A stretch of DNA of 64,000 nucleotides, taken from contig CM059186.1 of NCBI GenBank assembly GCA_030323885.1, positions 173,625,743-173,689,742 of the forward strand. Reading direction: 5' to 3'. Source of the stretch: Branchipolynoe longqiensis (taxonomy: Eukaryota; Annelida; Polychaeta; Phyllodocida; Polynoidae). The translations under genes were made by a program, and so were the position numbers. Shown in pieces: positions 43,401-55,400 of the stretch; the stretch's first letter is position 1, and the number at the start of each line of letters is the position of its first letter. The notes below the pieces were generated by a model. That model worked only from the letters and a program-made list of their open reading frames with translations, made no database searches and had not been told where the DNA came from.

Positions 43401-46400
43401 GTGATGGATACCCATTCTTGAAACAGTTAATTAAATTTAGTAGGAGTATATTTTGAACACACCTGTGCAGAAATTGTACATATACCTTTAATCGTCTATA
43501 ATGTAATGCCTGCAAAAAGCGTACGATGGGTCTAACCCCTGCCCCACCCCCAGTTAACTTAGTTAGTTAGTTAATTAGTTAGTTAGTTGTGGTTGCTTAA
43601 CCCCGTGTCGGCAGCAAAGGCCACAATCACAGCGTGTGAAAATATTGCTAATTGTGAAGGACACCCCCTAAGTAGACGCAGACCCGGGGCCGGATGCTCA
43701 CCTGAGTCTGCGCGTGCGCTGTGCGCGTCCTTGTGCGGCGCAGACGACACGCCCCTCAGTCGCTGCTGCAGGCAGCGCGTCACGAACGCCTCCACCACCA
43801 GAGTCGTGAACGCGGAGTCCATACGGACCGACGCCGGCTACAGGTCACAGGTCAGAGGTCACGAGGCGCAGGGTTAGGGGTCACGACACTCGTCGCGGTC
43901 TGATTGACCGCGCTGGGAGTTTCACGTGCTAGCGTCGTCTGCGGTCATATTATTAGGGCGGGAACTGATTTGCTTGTTTTATTTATTGGGGGGGGGGGGG
44001 GGGGGTTATGTCCTAGCAACGGTTGAGGTCTTATCAAGGGCGAATTTTCTCTTTTATTTATTGGGAGTTTTATGTCCGAGTAACATCTGGGGTTATTTAT
44101 ATCTTCATGTTTGCTTAAAGTTGCATAGTCCGATGGCTTTGAGTTTCTGCCATTTTTCTAAGATAAATATATTACACTGATTGTTATAATCTACATTACT
44201 TTAGGTTCAAATGCTGTTTATTTTTAAATGCTAAGTTTTGAGATATTTGAAGTGCAAACATGTCAAATAAGTTTTGACAAGAATGCCAAAACTGACCCCT
44301 TAGGCTTTAGCGTTAACAGGTTCTATTAAATTGCTTCAATATTCCCTTATATGTATCAACAAATGCTTAATAAGTGCATCAGTATATAAGTTAGATATGT
44401 AGAATCAATTCTAGATGATTGTTTTGGTTTTGAAAATTTGATGCCTCATTGGACTATACAGCTTTAACTGTAATCAATAGAACCTCATTTGAATTTGTTG
44501 TGTACGTTAAAATGATGTTCTCGATGTATGTTTGATTTCCATGTTACATGAGTAATTTTAACATATTTCGCAACCTGTATAAGATCAAAATCAAAAAGTG
44601 AAATAGCTTTGACATATGCACAGCATGTAAACCTTCATATGAACATGGATTCTGCTATTATTTGTAATGTTTTCTGTTCTTATTTGGAAGGTTTTCACTC
44701 TTGGTCTCCATGTCACACTTGAGTGTCCAGCTTTAGAGAACGACACAACTACAAGTAGAGAATTGCTATTAACTGTTCACTTTGACAAGGTCAACATGCT
44801 AATTACCAGAACCGGAAGTGCCCCCCATCCCCTCGGACTACGCTTAGCTAACAACCTATATAAATCAAGGTAACAGACGGGTTCGTAATTCCAGCCGCGC
44901 GGTGCATTGTGGGATGTTGGGCAACAATACAAATCCGCGCGAAACACATGGCACATGCTAAGACACTGAGAGCGGCTATGAAATCTGTTAGTTTGAGCTC
45001 ATTTCAGCTAATGCTTGTAACGTATATACCCACTAAAAAAATTTATATATAATAAATTAAGATGTTAATCTTTTACCTAGCTTTGCATTTACATCGAATC
45101 TAATCAGTAAGTCTTATTTATACCATCTGCATTTAGATCTAGACAAATCTGGTCACTCCAGACTAGTGTTAGAACTATATATAATATATAGCCAGAGTCA
45201 GTTTTACTTATTTTATTCATGTTTTTATTTCTATTCTATGGTTAATAACATCTGTAGAGTTAAGAAATGGGTAGGGTTAATCAGACATTGGTTATATATT
45301 TCTTTGAAACAAGTTTATGTTGACACATTTGACATTTTAATATTTAGAACAAGAATTAAAAATGGTGATGTAAACCTCAGCCTGTAAAGTGACTGTTTTG
45401 TGGGGAACCTACGCTCTACCGATTCAGCCATTGCGTCAATTCAAGTCATCTGCAGCGAGTGTCTAAAAGTCATGTACAATATGTGCTTGAAAGCGTTGTG
45501 CAGTAAGTGCTTAAAGTCCATGTACACTAAGTGTGTAAGCCGCGTGTAGTAAATGTTCAAAGGTCATGTACACTAAGTGCTTATAGGTCATGTACAGTAT
45601 ATATGTTTCTTAGCTCCAAATGCTTAATTATTTATAGTTGTGCCTTAAATATATTCACTATATTATTATATTTCAAGCATGCATCCATATTTGTGCCAAA
45701 TTGTTTTGCATTTCCATTAATTTTGAATAAAATCTAAGTTTTGCACTGCGCGTATCGGCAAACTCAATGGCCGGGCGCATTTGTTTTGCTGTCGACGCCG
45801 TTTTCAGTGCATGCGCAGTCGGAATTACGAATTCGTCTATTATGTTAACTTTTTTTTTGTTGTATTTGAAACTAAGCAAACAAATCTTACCTCCCCTTTG
45901 AGGAGAATTGCCACATTTGGAACTGCTTGGTTATGCTTGTAGCCGAAGGAGGCAGCCTCTGGGTGCTCACTAGAAAATAAAGATGCACCGTCAATTTAAT
46001 CTACACTCGGGATTGATGTACAGTGTTGTGCCTGACTATAGGAAACCAGGCAAGGTGGGTTCTGTTGCTTGTATGCACTAGAAGGCAGAAAGTGCATAAA
46101 GGTCATGTGCAGTAAGTGCTTAAAAATCATGTACGGTTGGTCGTTTTATGTTTTATGGCAACATATAAGGTCACATCAGGATGGGTACCGACTTGTGACA
46201 GTGTGCATTCATCATGACTTTATAGTGCTGCCCCACTGGGAGACCAGCCTGTCGGCACCATGACTTGATATCCCACTCATTTACATTATCCTGACACTGA
46301 GCTAACCAGTCCTTGACCTATCTTATTAATGCCGAACACCAGGCTAGGAAGCGACAATTATCAATTTTGTAAGCCATTGGTTTGACTCGACTATGAATCA

Positions 46401-49400
46401 AACTCTCCACCTTCCGCACGGGAAGCCTACGCTCTACCGATTCAGCCATTGCGTCGATTCAAGTCATCTGCAGCGGGTGTCTAAAAGTCATGTACAATAT
46501 GTGCTTGAAAGTCATGTGCAGTAAGTGCTTAAAGTCCATGTACAGTAAGTGTGTAAGCCACGTGTAGTAAATGTTCAAAGGTCATGTACACTAAGTACTT
46601 ATAGGTCATGTACAGGATATCTCAAAAGGTAATGTACACCAACTGCTTAAAGGTCATGTGAAGTAGGTATATTGTTAAAGGACATTTGCAGTAAGTGCTT
46701 GAAAGTATTGTGCAGTGAGTGTTTAAAGGTGCATAATCCGATGAAACCATATAATTTTCGAACCCAAAACTCTTGCCCACATTGATCTTACATATCCAAT
46801 TTCAATACTGAGGCACTTATTAAATATGTACTGCTTCTGTTAATTTTAATCAAATTTAATAGATCTGATCCGGAACATTTCAGTTAGGGCATGCTTTGAG
46901 ACAATAAAATTGTTTTTAATTGCATAAACCAAACCACAACAACTACATTGAAGAATTCGATAAAAATGAAACTCACACATCGACCATGATGACCCCGATG
47001 ACCCCGCGGAAGGTGTCCCGGATGTACTCGGCCATGACCTTGGCTTGTGCATGCCCCGTCTGGCTGTAGTAGACGAAGACCTTGTGGAGCCCTAGGTTGT
47101 CGTATGGGTGCTGTACCCCGGAGACCCGGATGTCGTGCTGAATGTGGGTCACATGACATCCGTCATAACACATGCGCACAGTGACCACAGAGTGTGCCGG
47201 TAAATAACACATGAAACAGAGCACCCTGCTCTGCCGCCATTAGATTTTTACTTTGTCATTAATAAGCCTACCGCATACATGTAAACAGGGGCGTAGCTAC
47301 ATTGTCGCACTGTAAGTGCGTGTGAACAATTTCTCTCAGCATCATATTTTATTTCCATACTAAATCTTTTATAATGCGCACTTTTTAAATTTTGCGCTTA
47401 CAATTTGTAAATTTCCTGTAAGCACGTGCAAACAATTCTGTGATTACGATTATTGTCATTTCTGGCTACGCCCATGGATGTAAATATCAGAGAATAGATG
47501 TGATCTATAACCAGACGGGATGGCCGAATGAGTTTGAGCGTCTGTCTCCTGTGTTGGTAGACCAGAGGGTTGTGGGTTCGAACCCTAGTCGAGTCAAACC
47601 AATGACGTAAAAATTTATACTTGTTGCTTCCTAGCCAGGTGCTCGGCATTATCAGGATAGGGCAAGGAGCAGTGGAATGAGGAAGACCAATGGTCCGCGA
47701 TTGAAATGTCCCCTGCTTAAACAACTAATGTACAAAAAAAAAAAAAAAAAAGTCTATACGGTGTATAATTTCTAATTATCGCAGTTGGTTGCTGGAGTTT
47801 TACGTCCTGGCCACACCTAAAGTCATATCAGGACGAGTACCAATTTGTGACAGTGCGCACTCATCGTGACTTTATAGTGCTGCCCCACTTGGAAATCAGG
47901 CCAACAGCACCATGTCACATTATCCTGTCAATGAGCTAAGACAGTCCTTGCCATATCCCATTAATGCTGAGCGCCAAGCTTGGAAGCGACAAGTATCAAT
48001 TTTGTAAGTCATCGGTTTGACTCGATCGGGAATCAAACTCTTGAAATTACGCACAGGAAGCCTCCTGCGCTCTACCAATTCGGCCACCGTGTCCGGTCCA
48101 TCATCGCATATCGCTATACTTGAACAACCCCCCCCTCATTTAGGGGGGGGGGTCGCATTCTTACCAGGAGGTCTATGTCCAGGGACTTCATCAATTTGGC
48201 CATTGAGACCAGGTCCATGTTGTCAAGGAACTTGCTGGGTCGGCAGGTGGCGCCCTGGGTCACATGACCACACTGAATCACCCACAGCATGGAGGTCTCT
48301 CCGCTGCCGCTCCCACTGCAACCAACACACAAGTCATTCAATTGTCATCTGCCTAGAGAAATTGCAGCACACAAACTTATCAATTGTTGTGCGCTCAGAG
48401 AAATTGCAACACATGAGCTTGTTGTCTAACCCAGCAACATACAAGCTTTCAATTCAATTATCGTCTGCTTGGAGAAAATGTAACACACAAGCTTCTCAAT
48501 TGTCATATGCTCAGAGAAATTGCAATATACAAGCTTCTCAGTTGTCTTCTGCCTACAGAAAGTGCAAGACACAAAGGCCTCTCAATTGTCATATGCTCAG
48601 AGAAATTGCAATGCACAAGTTTCGCAATTGTCGTCTGCTCAGAGAAATTGCAACACACAAACTCTCATTTGCAGTCTACCCAGAGAAATTCTTGTCTAAT
48701 GTCAGAGAAAGTTACTAAAATTGTAGCATCGTAAAACCTCCGCTAAATGGCAATGTCCACTATAAGAAACACCAAATTCTTTTGTTTAAAAACACACACC
48801 AAAAACGCATCCAAGCATACACGCGCACTTTTTTTATAAACCACCCCACACCCTGCACTATTACATCCAAACAGATTTAAACAACCTCTATAATATGACA
48901 TCTTAATTTTCTAATATGCCACATAGAGGTAATTTCTTCATGTAATTCTTCGCTTTAAATGGTTATACTTACAATTTTTAACTTTAAAGTTGCCTGGTAT
49001 AGTCCGCTGGGATGACAAACAAACTCCAAATGTAATGTATTAATGATGTTATGGGTGGGATTCCCTTATCATGTGACCTAATATGGTTCCCCATGTGACC
49101 AAATATAGTTCCTGCAGACCGGGGAACAGCGGAGAACCCCTTTAGGTTGCACTTGTACACTAGCCATTGTGGCACTCTCCTCCCACATATTTAGTTACAC
49201 AAACTGAAAATGTGTGCTTGGAGAACATTTGTCGGAGAACAGTTCCAGTCTCAGCAGCCTATACCGCGTCTGTTTAACGTCATAGCGCAGTGACTTGAGC
49301 ATGATATTTATTTTGGGTTGAATCTCCTCCTTTCTAAAAAGGGGATGTCCTAATACAATATATTAATTACCGCGCTCATGGGTGAAATGCACTGTTCTAT

Positions 49401-52400
49401 TTCTACTTACACCAGATCAGCCACGGCAGCCCGTTCCGTTGTTAGTACAAACTTGTACTTATTGTGGTAAGCAAAGGCAATTTCCATTAGTACCCGATGC
49501 TCTGTGTGGGAACAAGATAGCAGAAATTCAACAATTAAGGACATACTACACGAATATATTAAAAGAATTTGAAACAATGAACAGATATGATGACAACATT
49601 TGATGATTCATAAATATATTTAAATGAAGCTATGCAATCAGATGTGAATTAATGGACTGTGTACAACTATACCTACCATTAACAACATTTTCAATTCATA
49701 ATTTTTTTTTTAAATAGCTGTGTATCAACGTCCAAATATCTTGTATTGGAGCATAGTACAGGAACTATTTTCAAATTAAAAGAAAGAATTGAAAACAATT
49801 TATTTTTCGTAGCGTCCTATAGTTCTTCCACAATTTATTTGTATTCTGCACTGACCTCGTAGCAAGGAGCCACATAGCTGGCTGCGTACATAGGGGGATA
49901 GCACCAGGGAGCCTAGGTAGGGTAATGGTTAGCACACGAGCCTTGGAATGGCAAGAGGTGTCTTGCTCTGGTGCAATATTTCCCATTTTCATTACCCCCC
50001 CCAACAACACTGTGTAAAGTCCACGGCTGGGGCTGGAATCTGTGGTTGTGTAGGCAGGCTATAGTGTAATCAATACAGGCAAAAAGAGAAAGGAAGAGTA
50101 TAAAGAGTGAAAGTAGAGAGAGAGCCAAGCCCTCAGGTTTATTATTTATAGTGGTACATGGATCCAGTATGGCATATCACCTGACCGTATTCTCCAATGA
50201 GAATCAAGCATCTACAGCTCTACCAATGAACATCAAGCATTCCCGTGTCCCCATGGTTAAAGTGATCTGCCCACCACCACCAAGCGGTGTGGCCCCTTTG
50301 GTCACCACCTGCCCTGAGCTGAGTGTGTGGTGATCCGTGACTAACAGAGGGGGGAGGGGGTAGTGGGTAGAGCTCCAAGTGCCCCTTACACACTATCCTA
50401 CTAGCACCACAATGTCTATTTACAATGAGTAAAGTACCACCAGCAACTACATAAACACATTCATGCACCTGGCCCTATATACCTTTTTCATAAGTAGAAC
50501 ATTTGCATTCCTCCACCAATGCGTTTTATCGGAATATTTTACAACTGGTTGCAGGGATTTCAATCCTGCTCAGGCTACATGTTGTAGGCTTGTTGAACAT
50601 ATCATGTGTATGTATACATGAAAGTGTATTGCCTATATAACATATGTAATTTTAAGCATTAAACGAACTAGGCTCCCTTGCACCAGGGGGCCTAGGTAGT
50701 GTAATGGCTAGCACGCCAGCCCCGGAATGGCAAAAGGTGTGGGTTCGAATCTTGCTCTGGACGCAATATTTCCCCCACTTTCATCACCCCCACCACACCC
50801 ACATGAACACTGTCATGCTTACCGTAAGTTCCAATGGCAGCCTGGTAACTGAGTATGACGTCATAGTGGCCTGCATGTTGCTGCTCAAACTCATGGCGTT
50901 CCTTCAGCGTCTGTAGAATTGGAACCTCCCGTAGCAACACTATCCTGCAACACAAGGGACTGATGTATACTTGGTAACCCAAATCTGCATGTCCAGCTCC
51001 AGACCAAGTTGCTATTTAGCAAGCAGGATCAGAAATAGCTTTCAGAATTTAAACAAATTATACAGCATTGATAAATGCCCCATTAATTATATTACGGAGG
51101 AAGAATTGTCACCATTGGCAGAGGTGCCAAGTAGATAAGAGTGTGAGTAGGAAGATCTCCCTAATACACAAATTGTAAATACTAAAATAGGGAGTAATAC
51201 CATGGCAGAAGGGGGGCGGGCACATTTTGAACAAAGTGATACAAAATGGTGCGTTTTGGTGCATTTGGACATACAAATATACATAAAAGTATTTACAAAA
51301 ACAAGCGAAAATGATTCTATGGCAGGAGATTACAGATTATTATCGCGAAATCAGGAGGTTAAGATTATTTTGCTATATTTTAGGGGGGGGGGGGATCTCT
51401 CACCAAATCGGGAGGTTGACACCTCGGCATTAGATTATCCATGCTATAAGATTATATACCTTATCTCTACCTATATAACTACTCATTCAGCATTGGTTCT
51501 TTCTTGAAGATTTATACTGCCTATTATGGATAAGCCTGAATAGAGTTGTTTTCATCATTAGACAGTTTGTCGATAGAAAGCCCGAGCCTACACTTTTACC
51601 AACCCAAGGGACTTTTAACCTCCCACACCACATAGACATGGTATGAGAGCAACTGGCCTTTGATGACGCTGTAAGTTATCCACAGCAGTGGAAATCCAAA
51701 TTGGCAGAGGTGGGGGCTCAGGGAATCGAACCACCGACCTTCAGATTAGGAGTCTGACCTAGAAAAAAGTCACACTCTAACCACCCCGCCAACTTGTCAA
51801 CCCACAGATTCTTTAGGAATAGTGTTACGAAGATAGGTAGAGGGTACCGACCGGAAACCCCAGGAGGGAACGGCCCAAAAACCCTACTGACTAATTAAAT
51901 TCAAATAATTTGTGTGTCTGTGGTTTTTTTAAAACCCAATATTTTGAGTTAGGCTTTAGATATGACCACGTGACCTTGAAACGGTACTTACTGGAGAACA
52001 TTCGACAAAATGGAGTTGACATCGAATGTATTTTCGAGTGGAAGTGACAGGAGCTCGTGTCCATTCCTGTGAATAAAAAATTGAAAAGAGGAGGAATTTA
52101 CACAACCAACAATAAACTAGGACATAAGTGAGATGACCGCTGCATGGATGTGAGGGGAATTTGACGGCAAGTGTTGGTTGTTTAGTTTGTCTAAGAATTA
52201 AAGTGCTCCCACAGTTCGATGAGTAACTGAAATTTCAGTGCCGAGTTCATGGAACAAGCGTGATTTGGACGTAGCGGAGTTAGATACTGATAGAAGCAGC
52301 CCATTTGAAGACACAATTAGGAAAACAAGAGGAAAGTTTGTTTCATTTCACGATGCCTCTAGAGCACATTGATTTTTATCATCGGCTATTGGACATCAAA

Positions 52401-55400
52401 CATATGGTGATTCCGACATATTTCTTTGGGGGAAACCTGCTGCTGCCACATAGGCTACTCTTTCCGATAAGCAGCAAGGGGTCTTTCTTTTATATGCACT
52501 TTCCCACAGACAGGAGACCACATACTTTGATGAACCAGTTGTGAACCACTGGTTGGAACGGAAAATAGCCCAAACTGCAAATAGGTCCGCTGAGCAGGAT
52601 CGATCGGATGACGGACACCTTCACAGGTCGACACTCTACTGCCTGAGCTACGTCCCGCTCCCCTCACAATTAAAACTCACATGACCTGTGCGAGAGCTCA
52701 TACAAACCTGAAGGCAAACAGGTTTTCATCTGTTCCGGCGGCATTGCAATATTCAGAAGCTTCCTTTGAGTCCTCTGCTAAACAGTCTAACTGAAAGGAC
52801 ATAAAAAAACAATAAAAAATAAATAAATGCAGTATTCACCATTTACTGTCATAATCAGTTATAAGTTGGCCAACACCACTAATTCCCAAGTGACCAGACG
52901 GGATGGCCGAATGAGTTGAGCGTCCATCTCCCATTTTGGTAGAACATAGGATTCGACCATGATCGAGTCAAACCAATGACTTAAAAATTGATACTTGTTG
53001 CTTTCTAGCCAGGCACTCAGCATTATTCGGATAAGGCAAGGACTGGCTGGCTCAGTGTTAGGATAATGTGACTGAGTGGGATATCAAGGTCATGGTGCTG
53101 GTGGCCTGGACTCCCAGTGTGGCAGCACTATAAAGTCACCATGAGTGTGCACTGTCACAAGTCGGTACCTGCCCTGATATTACCTTAGATGTTGCCAGGA
53201 CATAAAACTCCAACAACCAACCAACCCACGTCACTGCCACTGACTTTCATTTCTAACAACTTGTAGAGTCTAATGCTCGGATCTGTGGCTGTGTACGTAG
53301 GCTATGAGGAAAACAATACAGACAAAGAGAAAGGAAGAGAGTAAAGTGTAAGAGAATAGAGTCCAGCCCTCTGGTTTATTTCTTGTATAGTTACATCTGT
53401 TCATTGTAGAGTATCACCCTACCTCCTTCCCCCAATGGGAATTGAGCATTCTTGGCCCTACCAATAGGGATCCAGCATTCCTGGTCTCCATGGATACCAG
53501 TGGTCTGCCCACCACCAGTAGCTGTATGGCCCCATGGCCACCACCAACCTTGACCTTTTGAGTGTGGTGACCCCAACTCCAGCAGAAGGGCTAGGCCCTG
53601 AGTGCAATCAGACCCAGACCTGCCAGCACCACTATGTCTATTTACATTTCACTCAGGCACCACCAAACCATATATATAGATATATATATATACGTGCACC
53701 TGGTCACGTACACCGATCAGTAATGGAACGTTTGCATTCCCCCCTTGCCGAATATCGGAATATTTTACATACTGATACATTCATAGCACAGTACCGAACC
53801 TTAAGGGGCTGTCACATTATGACGCATCGTGCCAACATATGTAATTTTTGGCCGCTACGTCGGGATACGTCATGTGTTACGCATGCGTTAGGTACTCGTT
53901 GGTATACGTCAATGTATGTCGATGTTCGTTGAGATACGGCGTCGTGCGTTGGCAAAGTTTTGTGCATGCACAAAACTTTCGCCGTACGACAACGTGTGGA
54001 TTTTACATCGGCCATACCTTATGTATACGTTAGGCATACGTTGATGTACGTTAGACAAACGTTGTTCACTACGTTGACCTACATTAAAGGCAGCGGGAAC
54101 GTACAGTCCGCGTACTGACAACGTATGTTTAGTGTTTCTCCAGCGTGTCTTGGTGTATGTAACGTATGAGGCGTAGTTCTGGCGATCGAATAACGTATAT
54201 AACGTTCACCGTCGTTCTGTTGATGTACTGTGAGCGTAATTTGAGCGTTTTTTGCCCGGAAGCAGGTTAGCCATACGCTATGTATATGTCCAACTTTGCC
54301 CCCCGCCCTGAAAAGCTTGACGATTCTCGCTGTAAAAAAAGGTATACGTCAATGTATGTCGATGTTCGTTGAGATACGGCGTTGTGCGTCGGCAAAGTTT
54401 TGTGCATGCACAAAACTTTCGCCGTACGACAACGTGTGGATTTTACATCCGCCATACCTTATGTATACGTTAGGCATACGTTGATGTACGTTAGACAAAC
54501 GTTCACTACGTTGACCTATATTAAAGGCAGCGGGAATGTACAGTCTGCGTACTGACAAGGTATGTTTAGTGTTTCTCCAGCGTGTCTTGGTGTACGTAAC
54601 GTATGAGGCATAGTTCTGGCGATCTAATAACGTATATAACGTTCACCGTCGTTCTGTGAATGTACTGTGAGCGTAATTTGAGCGTTTTTTGCCCGGAAGC
54701 AGGTTAGCCATATGCTATGTATATGTCCAACTTTGCCCCCGCCCTGAAAAGCTTGACGATTCTCGCTGTAAAAAAGTGAATTTACACGTTGGTAGCACGC
54801 TTGCGAGATGTGTCCTAATGTGATAGAGCCTTTACTTAAATAGGTGGTCTACCATTATATATTGTTCTATTCTTCACTAAAATTCATGAAGCCATTCATG
54901 AGAATAAAGGTTTACTGTAGTGATTTTCAACACTACATATTAGGTATATTGATAACAGTACCGTTATAACTTACATCTGTCCATTAAGCAGCCCCGAGGA
55001 TTTGACTGAGTAGCACAAGAATAACATTTGAAGTGCCTTATTTTCGGTATATTATACATAATCAAAGACCCTATAATACTAAGACGGCTCACTCAGTCTG
55101 TACTGTGTAATAAAAATGATCAAACCCACCACTTGGTGCGCTGAATGCTCTCTTGGTTAAACAGGTGCTATATTATATGTATAAATGTGAATATGAAAGA
55201 TGTGTGATGATGGCAATGCTGATGATGATGCTGATGATGCTGTGTATTTGTTCATAGCAATTTCATATTGATGTGTATTCATACTTATCTATCTCATGTA
55301 TAATATAATTGTATGTGTCTACATGTGAAACACCAACCAGCAGGCACTGCAAAATTTACATTACCATGGGAGAGATAGGGAGTGAGCTGTCTTAGTATTA

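Noticed and set aside
48017..48718. 233-codon plus-strand ORF
   Set aside because: Runs from a SINE-A head through antisense of TXNDC16 exon 7 into a 42-bp minisatellite; no gene features.
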